A program made the translations under genes and the position numbers. A stretch of 64,000 nt of DNA from an uncultured Bacteroidales bacterium (lineage in GTDB: Bacteria; Bacteroidota; Bacteroidia; Bacteroidales; Paludibacteraceae). Below, one piece after another: positions 34,138 to 44,100 of the stretch (position 1 is its first letter; the number at the start of each line of letters is the position of its first letter). The DNA lies in NCBI GenBank assembly GCA_902800215.1, contig CADCDS010000002.1:124001-188000 (forward strand). The letters run 5' to 3'. Under the pieces are notes generated by a model, which had not been told where the DNA came from, made no database searches, and worked only from the letters and a program-made list of their open reading frames with translations.

Positions 34138-35337
34138 ATGACTCAACAGGAATTATTGGCCATAAAACAGCGGTTCGGGATTATCGGACAGAGTCCGTTG
34201 CTGAATCGGGGGATAGAGATAGCGGTGCAGGTAGCTCGTACCGATTTGAGTGTGTTGGTTACCGGTGAGTCGGGTGTGGGAAAAGAGCATTTCCCGAAGA
34301 TCATTCACGCTTTCTCGGCACGCAAGCACGGTCCGTATTTTGCAGTGAACTGCGGTGCTATTCCGGAAGGCACGATCGACAGTGAGCTTTTTGGTCACGA
34401 GAAAGGTGCGTTTACGGACGCGAAGAGTGAGCATAAGGGTTATTTTGAGATCGCTAACGGTGGTACGTTATTCTTGGACGAAGTGGGAGAACTGCCGTTG
34501 CAGACCCAGGTGCGACTGTTGCGCGTGTTGGAGACGGGAGAGTTTCTGCGGATGGGTTCGAGTGAGGTACGGAAGACGAATGTGCGTGTGGTTGCAGCCA
34601 CGAACCTGAATATGCGTCAGGCGATCGATGACGGACGGTTTAGAGAGGATCTGTATTACCGTCTGAACACGGTGGAGATTCGCGTGCCGGCATTGCGGGA
34701 ACGGAAGGAAGATATACCGTTGCTGTTTAGGAAGTTCGCTTCGGATTTCTGTAACCGGTACCAGATGCCGCCGTTGTCGCTGAACGAAGAGGCGACGCGG
34801 TTGCTGCAAGAGAGTTACTGGCGCGGCAATATCCGTCAGTTAAAGAACACGGCGGAGCAGATCTGTGTCATCGAGATGGATCACCAGATCAATGCCGATA
34901 CGCTGCGGAAATACTTACCGAAGGGCGAGAGCCAGCAGGGCATTATACTGCGTAACCAGCCTCAGACGAACGGGAAAGACTACTCCCATGAGATAGGGCT
35001 GCTGTATAACATGGTGATGCAGAACAAGAAGGATATTGAAGCGATTCGGGAATTGTTGGGCGCTGATTGTTTCAAAGATGAAACAAAAATGCACAGAGAG
35101 ATCGGAGATATACCTCAACCGACGATTACGATTGCCCAGCCGGAGATGGCGGCAAGGAAACATGTGGATGCAGACGATGCGGAGGATGTGGAGACGAGTT
35201 TGCGGGTAGAAGACAGCGAGAAGGAGTTGATCAAAAAAGCGCTGGAGGCTTCGGCTGGAAACAGAAAGGTAGCGGCAGATAAACTCGGTTTTTCTGAAAG
35301 GACGTTGTACCGAAAGATAAAGGAGTATAATCTTTGA
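34138..35337 (+). CDS. Sigma-54-type AAA+ transcription activator (no receiver domain)
   Basis: 399 residues from the ATG at 34138. AAA+ domain directly at the N-terminus: Walker A GESGVGKE (43-50), Walker B LFLDE (111-115), the R-fingers near GRFREDLYYRLN, then a Fis-type helix-turn-helix at the end (ASAGNRKVAADKLGFSERTLYRKIKEY). The sigma-54 contact loop, normally GAFTGA, reads GAFTDA (90-95). Such genes usually precede lptE in Bacteroidales, as here. The changed loop raises doubt that it opens sigma-54 promoters in the usual way. Confidence 0.88.
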   Translation: MTQQELLAIKQRFGIIGQSPLLNRGIEIAVQVARTDLSVLVTGESGVGKEHFPKIIHAFSARKHGPYFAVNCGAIPEGTIDSELFGHEKGAFTDAKSEHKGYFEIANGGTLFLDEVGELPLQTQVRLLRVLETGEFLRMGSSEVRKTNVRVVAATNLNMRQAIDDGRFREDLYYRLNTVEIRVPALRERKEDIPLLFRKFASDFCNRYQMPPLSLNEEATRLLQESYWRGNIRQLKNTAEQICVIEMDHQINADTLRKYLPKGESQQGIILRNQPQTNGKDYSHEIGLLYNMVMQNKKDIEAIRELLGADCFKDETKMHREIGDIPQPTITIAQPEMAARKHVDADDAEDVETSLRVEDSEKELIKKALEASAGNRKVAADKLGFSERTLYRKIKEYNL

Positions 35338-35379
35338 TTGGATATTGGAAATTGGATATTGGAAATTGAAGATTGAAAA
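35337..35379. repeat. TTGGATATTGGAAA word repeat (first)
   Basis: GATTGGATATTGGAAATTGG, ATATTGGAAATTGAAGATTG. The same word returns at 35885-35915 at the next gene junction. Confidence 0.8.
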
Positions 35380-35875
35380 AATCATATTATTGTTAGGAAT
35401 TGCGCTGGTGATGAACGGGTGTTCAATCAGTTATAAATTCAACGGCGCGAATATCAACTATCAGACGACGAAGTCGATCTCGATAGCGGATTTTCCGAAC
35501 AATGCAGCGATGGTGAATCCGACCTTGAGTCCGTCCTTGACAGAAGGAATACGTGACCTGTTCTCCCGTCAGACGCGGTTGCAGATCTTGAGTAAGGGAG
35601 GCGATCTGGAGTTAGAAGGTGAGATCGTGGGGTATGACATCTCGCAGGGTGCGATCTCGAAAGACGGTTTTGCGACGGAGGGTAAGTTAACGATTCGTGT
35701 AACGATTCATTTCACGAACAATATCTACCCGGAAGAGTCGTTTGACAAGACCTATTCGGCGTATCAGACGTACGATGCGAGTCAACTGCTGAGTGATATA
35801 CAGGATCAGTTATGCGAGATTATCATCCAGGAAATTGCTGAAAATATATACAACGATACTGTGGCGAAGTGGTAG
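35366..35875 (+). CDS. lptE: LPS assembly lipoprotein LptE
   Basis: About 169 residues. The start is uncertain because there is no ATG: a TTG at 35366 (or 35345) inside the word repeat gives a lipoprotein signal (ILLLGIALVMNGC). The body matches the Bacteroidetes LptE family (SISYKFNGANINYQTTKSIS, FPNNAAMVNPTLSPSLTEGI, LSKGGDLELEGEIVGYD). It plugs LptD in the outer membrane for LPS export. Located between the activator and the export genes. Confidence 0.88.
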   Translation: MKIEKIILLLGIALVMNGCSISYKFNGANINYQTTKSISIADFPNNAAMVNPTLSPSLTEGIRDLFSRQTRLQILSKGGDLELEGEIVGYDISQGAISKDGFATEGKLTIRVTIHFTNNIYPEESFDKTYSAYQTYDASQLLSDIQDQLCEIIIQEIAENIYNDTVAKW

Positions 35876-35884
35876 CCATTTCGC

Positions 35885-35915
35885 ATTGGAAATTGGATAT
35901 TGGAAATTGGAAATT
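35885..35915. repeat. TTGGATATTGGAAA word repeat (second)
   Basis: ATTGGAAATTGGATATTGGA followed by AATTGGAAATT between lptE and the export lipoprotein gene. Confidence 0.8.
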
Positions 35916-35918
35916 TAT

Positions 35919-36728
35919 ATGAAAATTACAAGAATTTTGGCGTTGGGAATGGTAGCGGTGGTTGCTGCCGGATGCGTGACGCAGAAGCGAATGACGTATA
36001 TGCGAGACGCGGATGCTGCGAAGGCGGAAGCGTTGAACGCAGAGTTTGCATCGAAGAGTCATACCGTGATTCGTAACGGGGATGCGTTGACGATTTTTGT
36101 GTCTGCTTTGGACATGGAGGCTGTGACGCCGTACAACTTACCGACGGTGATCTATGCAGCGCCGGGATCAAGAGCGGTGCAGACGACGCCGATGTTGCAA
36201 TATTACATCGTAGATGAGAAAGGCGATGTGACGATGCCGGTGTTGGGCGCTATTCATGTAGCGGGTCTGACGCGTGTGGAGGCGCAGGAAGCTATCCGTG
36301 CGTTGCTGGAGACGCAGGTGGTTAATCCGTCGGTGCAGGTGAACCTGATTAATGCCAAAGTGTCGGTGTTAGGTGAGGTAAACCGTCCGGGTTATGTAGG
36401 CATGTCGGGTGACCGTTTGACTATATTGGAAGCTTTGGCAGCTGCCGGTGACCTGACACCTTACGGCAAGCGGGACGATGTGTTAGTGACGCGTGAAGTG
36501 GACGGAAAGTTAGAGATGACGCGTGTTGACTTACGCAGTGCCGATCTGTATAACTCGCCGTTCTTCTACTTACAGCAGAACGATGTGGTCTATGTATCGC
36601 CGAACAAAGTGCGTGTGATAAGCAGTACGAATGCGGGTCTGTGGGTGAGCATCGTAGGTACGTTGGCCAGTACGGCAGCGGTAGTAGTGACGGTGGTTAA
36701 ACCGACTACGACGGTGATTACGAAGTAA
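35919..36728 (+). CDS. Polysaccharide export lipoprotein (Wza/BexD family)
   Basis: 269 residues from the ATG at 35919. Lipobox VVAAGC. The Poly_export domain starts near residue 45 (RNGDALTIFVSAL ... YYIVDEKGDVTMPVLGAIHVAGLTRVEAQEAI), followed by one SLBB domain (VSVLGEVNRPGYVGMSGDRL), and a C-terminal hydrophobic stretch (LWVSIVGTLASTAAVVVTVV). Forms the outer-membrane channel for a surface polysaccharide with the Wzc-like protein downstream. Confidence 0.9.
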   Translation: MKITRILALGMVAVVAAGCVTQKRMTYMRDADAAKAEALNAEFASKSHTVIRNGDALTIFVSALDMEAVTPYNLPTVIYAAPGSRAVQTTPMLQYYIVDEKGDVTMPVLGAIHVAGLTRVEAQEAIRALLETQVVNPSVQVNLINAKVSVLGEVNRPGYVGMSGDRLTILEALAAAGDLTPYGKRDDVLVTREVDGKLEMTRVDLRSADLYNSPFFYLQQNDVVYVSPNKVRVISSTNAGLWVSIVGTLASTAAVVVTVVKPTTTVITK

Positions 36729-36765
36729 TGGCGAATGGTTAATGGCGAAAGGCGAATGGTTATGG
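36727..36765. repeat. AATGGCGAATGGTT word repeat
   Basis: AATGGCGAATGGTTAATGGC, GAAAGGCGAATGGTTATGG between the export lipoprotein and wzc. It creates spurious upstream ATG codons for wzc. Confidence 0.8.
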
Positions 36766-39056
36766 AAAACAAGAATACGAAAAAAGAGAAAGAGATAGAT
36801 ATCCAGCAATTGGTGCGCGTGGCATGGGACCATAAGTGGTGGTTTGTTATCGGTGTGGCAGTGATGATGCTGCTTGGAGTGCTGTATAATTTGCGTAAGA
36901 CGCCTCAGTGGAAGACGGACGCGAAGATTATGTTACGTCAGAAAGACACGGATTCACCGCTCAGTTCGTTGTCGATGTTAGGTCTGTCGGCGAACACGGC
37001 TGCAGAGGATGAAGTGGCGGTACTGTCATCCCGTGGCTTGGTGTATCAGGCGGTGGATGTGCTGAACCTGTGGGACGATTGTTCCAAGCGCTGCGGCTGG
37101 AAATGGGAAGGTGAGTTTATGCATCCGGCGTTGACGATCGACTATTCGCTGCTGACGCAGGAGAATAAGGACAAGACGTTCACGGTGACGGTTAATCCGG
37201 ACGATGAGGGCTATCAGGTGAAGGTGAAGTTAGGCTTGTTCAACAGTTCATCGACCCATGTGGCGGACTTCAGTGAACCGGTGGAGACAAAAGTGGGTCT
37301 GTTGAAGATTCAGGCGAACCGTGTGCTGAGTAGTGACACCACGTACCGTGTGGGGCATAAGCGGAAAGAGCTGGTAGTAGCCGGTTATTGCAAGAAGATC
37401 GGTATCTCGTTATACAAGAAAGAGTCGAATATCATTACGCTTTCGACCACTTCGACGAATCCGGATCGGGATAAGGCATTGTTGTTCCAGTTGATCGAGC
37501 AGTATAACCTGAACGCGATCATGGACAAGAATATGATTGCGACGAACACGGCGGCGTTTATTGAGGAGCGTCTGAATATTATCACGGAGGAGTTGAGCGA
37601 TGCCGAAGAGGCTGTTTCGACGTACAAGGAGAAGAATAACATCGCTGACCTGCAGACGCAGGCCAGTTTGTTCCTGCAGGCGAACAGCGTGGAGCAACGC
37701 GAGATGAATGAGATCGAGACGCAGTTGAGCCTGATCGAATATGTGGATGAGTTTTTAAAAGACACATCGAAGAAGGAGAACCTGATTCCTTCGAATATCG
37801 GTGTGACGGATGCTTCGTTGGCCGGCAGCCTGAACGAGTACAACTCGCTGCAGTTGCAGCGGATGCGTATCCAGCGAACCGCAACGGAGGACAACCCGGT
37901 GTTGGAGCAGATGAGTGCGCAGTTGGCATCGATGCGGCAGAATATCATTGCGACGATCGGTTCTGTTCGTGAGAGCCTACAGATCCGTAAACGCAGTCTG
38001 GAGATTCAGGAAAACCGTTACAACAGCCAGATCCGGAATGCGCCGGAGCAGCAGCGGGAGTACCTGCGCGTTGTTCGTCAGCAGCAGATGAAAGAGAGTC
38101 TGTATCTGTACTTGTTCCAGAAACGCGAAGAGAACGCGCTGATGTTAGCGGCTACAGCGATGCCGGCGAAGATCATCGATATGCCGGAGAAAGATGTGTT
38201 GAGTCAGACACCGAAGATGCGGAAGACCTTATTCCTCTGTTTCATCCTGGGTCTGCTTTTCCCGGCCGGTTTGATCTATGTGAGAAAGTTGTTTAACAAC
38301 AAGATCGATGATGAGAAGGAGTTTGAGCGGAATGTGAAAGCACCGCTGTTAGGTCATCTGGTGAAGAACTCCCGTAATGCGCATATCGCGATCCATGAAG
38401 GTGAGGCAACGGTATCGGCGGAGTTGTTCCGACTGATTCGTACGAACCTGAAGTTCATCATTCCGGCGAATACGAAGAGTCCGGTGGTGCTGGTGACGAG
38501 TTGCATCAACGGTGACGGCAAGTCGTACGTATCGAGTAACACGGCGCTGTCGCTGGCGATGTTAGGAAAGAAAGTGGTGCTGGTAGGCATGGATATCCGC
38601 AAACCGATGTTAGCAACCTATTTCAATTTGAACACGAAGGGCCATCTGACGGATTACTTGGCAGAACCGGAAGTGGAGCTGGACGATATCATCGTTCCGA
38701 GCGGCGAGCATAAGAATCTGGATCTGATTCCTTGTGGTGTGATCCCGCCGAACCCGGCTGAGTTACTGCAGACGGAGCGGGTGGATCAGTTGTTTGAAGA
38801 GTTACGCAAGCGGTACGATTATATCATCGTGGATACGGCGCCGGTGGCTTTGGTAAGTGATACGTATCAGTTGGACCGTGTGGCGGATGTGACGCTGTTT
38901 GTGGTTCGGTACAAGTACACGCCGAGTGAGATGGTGGACTATATCAACGATGTGATCGAGCAGCAACGGATGCATAACGTGGCATGCGTACTGAATGGCG
39001 TGAAAACCAGCAGAACCGGTTACGGATACGGCTACGGATACGGGAAGAAAAAATGA
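36762..39056 (+). CDS. Wzc-like polysaccharide co-polymerase / tyrosine kinase
   Basis: 764 residues from the ATG at 36762, after the word repeat. N-terminal Wzz part with TM1 (WWFVIGVAVMMLLGVLYN), a long periplasmic coiled coil (about 270-470), TM2 (LFLCFILGLLFPAGLIYV), then the BY-kinase domain: Walker A NGDGKS near 583, Walker A' VGMDIRKPM, Walker B YIIVDTAP, and a Tyr-rich tail (TGYGYGYGYGKKK) for autophosphorylation. Controls chain length and export of surface polysaccharide. Ends in an ATGA overlap with topB. Confidence 0.92.
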   Translation: MENKNTKKEKEIDIQQLVRVAWDHKWWFVIGVAVMMLLGVLYNLRKTPQWKTDAKIMLRQKDTDSPLSSLSMLGLSANTAAEDEVAVLSSRGLVYQAVDVLNLWDDCSKRCGWKWEGEFMHPALTIDYSLLTQENKDKTFTVTVNPDDEGYQVKVKLGLFNSSSTHVADFSEPVETKVGLLKIQANRVLSSDTTYRVGHKRKELVVAGYCKKIGISLYKKESNIITLSTTSTNPDRDKALLFQLIEQYNLNAIMDKNMIATNTAAFIEERLNIITEELSDAEEAVSTYKEKNNIADLQTQASLFLQANSVEQREMNEIETQLSLIEYVDEFLKDTSKKENLIPSNIGVTDASLAGSLNEYNSLQLQRMRIQRTATEDNPVLEQMSAQLASMRQNIIATIGSVRESLQIRKRSLEIQENRYNSQIRNAPEQQREYLRVVRQQQMKESLYLYLFQKREENALMLAATAMPAKIIDMPEKDVLSQTPKMRKTLFLCFILGLLFPAGLIYVRKLFNNKIDDEKEFERNVKAPLLGHLVKNSRNAHIAIHEGEATVSAELFRLIRTNLKFIIPANTKSPVVLVTSCINGDGKSYVSSNTALSLAMLGKKVVLVGMDIRKPMLATYFNLNTKGHLTDYLAEPEVELDDIIVPSGEHKNLDLIPCGVIPPNPAELLQTERVDQLFEELRKRYDYIIVDTAPVALVSDTYQLDRVADVTLFVVRYKYTPSEMVDYINDVIEQQRMHNVACVLNGVKTSRTGYGYGYGYGKKK

Positions 39057-40972
39057 TCGTTTGTGTAGCAGAGAAACCGTCTGTCGGAGCGTATATCGCG
39101 AATGTGTTGGGTGCCAACAAGCGCTGCGACGGTTATTTTGAAGGGAACGGGTACTGGGTGACCTGGACCTTCGGTCATCTCTGTGCACTGTTGGATCCAC
39201 ACGAATATACGGAGCAGTGGAAAGGGTGGAACCTGAGTTCACTGCCGATGATTCCGCAGCGTTTTTCGATTAAGGTGAGTGGTGACGAAGGGGTGCATAA
39301 GCAGTTCAACGTCATCAAGAACCTGATCGAACAAGCCGACGAGGTGATTAACTGCGGTGATGCCGGTCAGGAAGGAGAGTTGATCCAGCGGTGGGTGTAT
39401 CAGAAGGCGGGGTGCAAGTGTCCGGTGAAACGTCTGTGGGTGAACTCATTGACAGAAGAAGCGATCAAGGACGGTTTTCAAAAACTGAAAGACCAATCGG
39501 AATATCAGCATCTGTACGAAGCGGGGTTGATGCGTGCAATCGGCGATTGGCTGTTAGGCATGAACGCTACGCGTGCGTATACTATAAGGTACGCGAAAGG
39601 AACGGGAAAGAACCGGCAGGTGTTATCGGTGGGCCGTGTGCAGACGCCGACGCTGGCGCTGGTGGTAAAACGGCAGGCGGAGATCGAGCATTTTGTGCCG
39701 AAGACCTATTGGGAGTTGAAGACCAATTACCGGGATACGCTGTTCAGTGCCCAGATTCCGGTGGAAGACGGGGAGTATGCGATCACGAGTGAAGAGCAAG
39801 GTCAGGCGCTGGTGGACAGTATCAAGGATGAGTCGCTGACGATCACGAGTGTGGAGAAGAAGAAGGGGCTGGAGTATGCACCGAAGTTGTATGACCTGAC
39901 GTCGCTGCAAGTCGATTGTAATAAGAAATTTGGTTTTTCTGCAGAGCAGACGCTGCAGTTGATACAATCGCTGTATGAGAAACGGCTGACGACCTATCCT
40001 CGTGTGGATACGACTTATCTGAGTGATGATATATATCCGAAGGTACCGGGAACGCTGAACGGGATCAAGGATTATTACCCGTCTGTAGCACCGTTGATCG
40101 GGGCAAAGTTACCGAAGTCGAAGAAGGTGTTTGACAACAGCAAGGTGACAGATCACCATGCCATTATTCCTACGGGCCAACGGCCGGATGGAATGACGGC
40201 AGACGAGAAGAAAGTATATGATCTGGTGGCACTGCATTTCATTGCGGTTTTCTATCCCGTGTGCGAGGTGAGCAACACGACGGTGCTGGCCAAGGCGGGT
40301 GAGATCGATTTTAAGGTGACCGGACGAGAAGTAATCAAACCGGGATGGCGGGTCGTTTTTGAGAATGAGCGTTCGCAAAGCGAACTCAATGATGAGAATG
40401 ATGCGAATGATGAAAATGCGAAGGGTCTGCCGGCGTTTGTGAAAGGCGAGAGCGGGGAGCATGTGCCGGTGTTGAAAGAGAAGACGACCACACCGCCGAA
40501 ATTTTATACCGAGGCGACCTTGTTACGGGCCATGGAGACGGCAGGAAAGACGGTGGAGAATGAGGAGTTGCGGGATGCGATGAAGGAGAACGGTATCGGC
40601 AGACCTTCTACGCGTGCTGCGATTATAGAGAAACTGTATCAGCGCAAATATATTGTGAAGCAGGGTAAGAGTCTGCGTGCGACGGATATCGGAATTGATC
40701 TGATTCACACGATCATCTCTCCACTGCTGAAATCGGCGGAGTTAACGGGACTATGGGAGAAAAAGTTAAGAGAGATCGAGCGCGGCGAATATACGGCGCA
40801 GGATTTCTTAAATGAGTTGAAGGAGATGACGACCGGCGTGGTACGGGATGTGAAAAGCAACAAAGCCGGTATGCTTTGTCCGGTGTGCCGGCAAGGTCTG
40901 GTGATTCGCGGTAACACGCGGTACGGCTGTTCCCGTTGGAGGGAAGGATGCAATTATGCAGAAGCATTTTAG
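39053..40972 (+). CDS. topB: DNA topoisomerase III
   Basis: 639 residues from the ATG at 39053. Type IA topoisomerase: the N-terminal Toprim with VAEKPSVGAYIA and NCGDAGQEGELIQRWV, the active-site Tyr near 314 in TTYPRVDTTYLSDD (the usual form is YPRTDS), TDHHAIIPTG and GIGRPSTRAAIIEKL, then a short C-terminal CPVC...C zinc-like end. An acidic repeat (SELNDENDANDENA) lies in a loop. It decatenates DNA by single-strand passage. Confidence 0.93.
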   Translation: MIVCVAEKPSVGAYIANVLGANKRCDGYFEGNGYWVTWTFGHLCALLDPHEYTEQWKGWNLSSLPMIPQRFSIKVSGDEGVHKQFNVIKNLIEQADEVINCGDAGQEGELIQRWVYQKAGCKCPVKRLWVNSLTEEAIKDGFQKLKDQSEYQHLYEAGLMRAIGDWLLGMNATRAYTIRYAKGTGKNRQVLSVGRVQTPTLALVVKRQAEIEHFVPKTYWELKTNYRDTLFSAQIPVEDGEYAITSEEQGQALVDSIKDESLTITSVEKKKGLEYAPKLYDLTSLQVDCNKKFGFSAEQTLQLIQSLYEKRLTTYPRVDTTYLSDDIYPKVPGTLNGIKDYYPSVAPLIGAKLPKSKKVFDNSKVTDHHAIIPTGQRPDGMTADEKKVYDLVALHFIAVFYPVCEVSNTTVLAKAGEIDFKVTGREVIKPGWRVVFENERSQSELNDENDANDENAKGLPAFVKGESGEHVPVLKEKTTTPPKFYTEATLLRAMETAGKTVENEELRDAMKENGIGRPSTRAAIIEKLYQRKYIVKQGKSLRATDIGIDLIHTIISPLLKSAELTGLWEKKLREIERGEYTAQDFLNELKEMTTGVVRDVKSNKAGMLCPVCRQGLVIRGNTRYGCSRWREGCNYAEAF

Positions 40973-41011
40973 ATTTTTGATTTAAGATTTTAGATTGAAG
41001 ATTTAAGATTT
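40970..41011. repeat. GATTTAAGATTT word repeat
   Basis: TAGATTTTTGATTTAAGATT, TTAGATTGAAGATTTAAGATT between topB and the SusC promoter. Confidence 0.75.
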
Positions 41012-41054
41012 GCAAACTTCATTTAGCAAAAAAATACACATGTGCACAATTTAC

Positions 41055-41098
41055 GTCAATTTTTCCACATAGGAATAGTGTTTTTTGTGTACCTTTGC
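41055..41098 (+). promoter_or_regulatory. Promoter region of the pectin locus
   Basis: -7 TACCTTTGC (41090-41098). No good TTGCRTATG -33 box is present. Just upstream is the 16-base sequence GTCAATTTTTCCACAT (41055-41070), also found at 16164-16179 and inverted at 22777-22792, a possible regulator or DnaA-type site. Confidence 0.6.
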
Positions 41099-41155
41099 AC
41101 CGGAAATAGGCAAAAAACTCATTTAACAACAAATCAAATACAAACAAAACTCTTT

Positions 41156-44100
41156 ATGAAACTGAATCTCAGTGTATTCCGTACCATGGTGCTCAGTGCG
41201 ATGCTGCTTGTCGGCATGGCTGTTCAAGCACGTGTGATCAGCGGAGTAGTGAAAGACCAGACGGGTGAGACGATTATCTCAGCCACCGTTATGGTTCAGG
41301 GTACCACGATTGGTACCGTAACGGATTTCGACGGTAATTATTCGCTCGATGTGCCGGAAGATGCTAAAGTGTTGGTTTTCTCTTACGTCGGAATGAAGAC
41401 GCAGGAGTTGGCGATCACGGGCGATGTGATGAACGTGGTGCTTGCTGATGAAAGCGAGATCCTGGAAGAAGTGGTAGTTACCGGTTACGGAACGACCAAG
41501 AAACGCGATGTGGTTACTTCCGTTGCTTCGGTAAGTGCAGACCAGATCAAGGACATTCCGGTTGCATCTGCCAGTGAGGCATTGCAAGGAAAGTTAGCCG
41601 GTGTTTCGGTTATCAATACCGAAGGAAGTCCGGATGCTGATGTGAAGATCCGTGTTCGTGGTGGAACTTCGTTAACGCAGAGTAATGACCCGTTGTATAT
41701 CGTGGACGGTATGCCGGTTAGTTCGATTTCTGATATCGCGCCGAGTGACATCGCTTCGATGGACGTGTTGAAAGACGCTGCGGCTACGGCTATCTACGGT
41801 GCGCAGGGTGCTAACGGCGTTATCATCATTACTACGAAGGATGCTGATTCGGACGATGACAAGATGTCGTTCCATGTGGACTATTCGGGTTTTGTCGGAT
41901 GGAAGAAGATTGCCAAGAAATACGATGTAATGGATCCCCGTGATTTCGCGTTGATGCAGTACGAATGGGCTTCGATGAAGTACAACACCACCGATCCGGG
42001 TAACTCCGATTTGCGTGGTCAGTTCTACGCTTATTTCGATCCGTTGTACAATAGTACAAAGTATAAAGATGCGGCAGAGATTGAGACCACTCCGATCGCT
42101 ACGTTGTTAGATCAGTACGATGACCGTACATTGCACGATTTCGTCGATTGGCAGGATCGTACGTTCGGCCGTACGGGTTTCAACTCGAATCAATCGGTTA
42201 GTCTGAGCGGTGGTAACAAGAATGCGAACTTTACGCTTTCTTACAACCGCATTGACGACAAGGCGATCATGGAGCAGTCGAACTACACCCGTAATAATAT
42301 CTCGGGAAAGGCGAAGTTCAAACCGTTTAAGAACTTCACAATCGGTTTCACTACCCGTTATACGCAAACGGATGTGTTAGGCTCAGGTTCGAACGCTATT
42401 AAGGATAACGGTACCTCGACGGAGAGCCGTCTGCGTAACTGCGTGGTTTATACTCCTACGACCTTGCTGTCGAAAGATGACGGAACCGGAGATGAGGATG
42501 AGACCTTCGGTTCGCTGTATGACCCGATCACGACGATTCGTGATAACTACAAGCTCAAGATGGATAAGAAATGGAATATCCAGGGTTACATGAGTTATAA
42601 GTTTGCGAAACACTTCACGGCACGTGTGGACTTAGGTTACGAGAGCCGTCATATTCGCACGAACCGTTACTACGGTCCGACTACCTATTTCTCCCGTAAC
42701 ACCGGTCGTCCGGGAATCGCTGGAGGAACGGCGCAGATTGAGGTAGCTGATCAATACGCAACGACCTTGACGAACCACAACACCTTGGAGTGGAAGCAGA
42801 CCTTTGCCAACAACCATAACGTAAGTGTTTTGGTAGGTGAAGAGACAGTGATTCGTAAGGGGTCTACGCAGACGGAATTAGGTTTTGGCTACAAGGGAAG
42901 CTACGATGCGTTGACCGGTGAGATCTTCAATTACATGGGTCAGGCAGCTTATTCCGAGTTTACAAACTATATCAATCCGCGTGATAACCAGTTATCATTC
43001 CTGGCACGTGCCAACTATGATTATAAGGGACGTTATTATATCACCGGTACGTTCCGTGCCGACTGTTCGACTCGTTTCGTGAAGGGTCACCAATGGGGTT
43101 ACTTCCCTTCGGGTGCGGTTGCTTGGCGTATGTCGGACGAAGAATGGATGGAAGATGCAGCAGGTTGGTTGAGTAACTTGAAACTGCGTCTGTCTGTCGG
43201 TGTGGCCGGTAACAACAATGTGGATCTGGGATATCTTCACCCGGATTTCCTGTCGCAGCAGATGACCTATTTCGATATGGGAACGGGAACGAGTAACATC
43301 CTGGTAGTAGGCGGAAGCGAGAAGATTGCCGCTAACCCGAATCTGAAATGGGAGACGACGATTACCCGTAACTTTGGTATCGATTACGGTTTCTTCAACG
43401 AGCGTTTGACCGGTACGATTGATCTGTATTGGAACACGACCAAGGATCTGATCATTCGTCAAAACATGCCGGCGCGTTATAACTATCAATATCAGAATAT
43501 CGGCTCTACCCGGAATATGGGTATGGAGTTCTCCATTAAGGGTATCATCCTGGATAAGAAATCGAAGAGTCTGAGTTATAACTTGAGTGTGGACGCCAAT
43601 ATCTCGTTCAACAAGACGCGCGTGGAAGACCTGGGTAACATGACCAAGATGTTGGCGCAGACCAGTTGCTTCGGTTCTTCGGAATACCTGACCACGGCTG
43701 AGTTCCTGCTGGAGGTAGGACAACCGGTAGGTAACGTGTTGGGTTATGAGACCGATGGTTATTATACCGCTGCGGATTTCCAAAGTTATGCGACATCCAC
43801 CCATTCGTGGGGCTTGGCAGCGGGTGTACCTAACTACGGAGACGGATTCTTGAGCAACAAGCCGGTTCCGGGATCGATTAAGTTCAAAGACCAGAACGGC
43901 GACGGTGTGATTGACGAGAAGGATAAAGTGATCTTGGGTAACACGGTTCCGACGCACAGCGGTGGTTTCAATATCAACTTCAATATCGGCGGAGACAAGT
44001 GGGGTAAGTTTGACTTAGCTGCCAACTTCACGTTTGCGTTCGGCAATCAGATCCTGAACCTTTCCAAGATGGAGTACACGACGGTAACGGAGAAGACGAA

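Noticed and set aside
38984..39052. Longer N-terminus for topoisomerase III
   Set aside because: It would overlap the Tyr-rich tail of the Wzc-like protein; the ATG at 39053 starts directly with the conserved Toprim strand.
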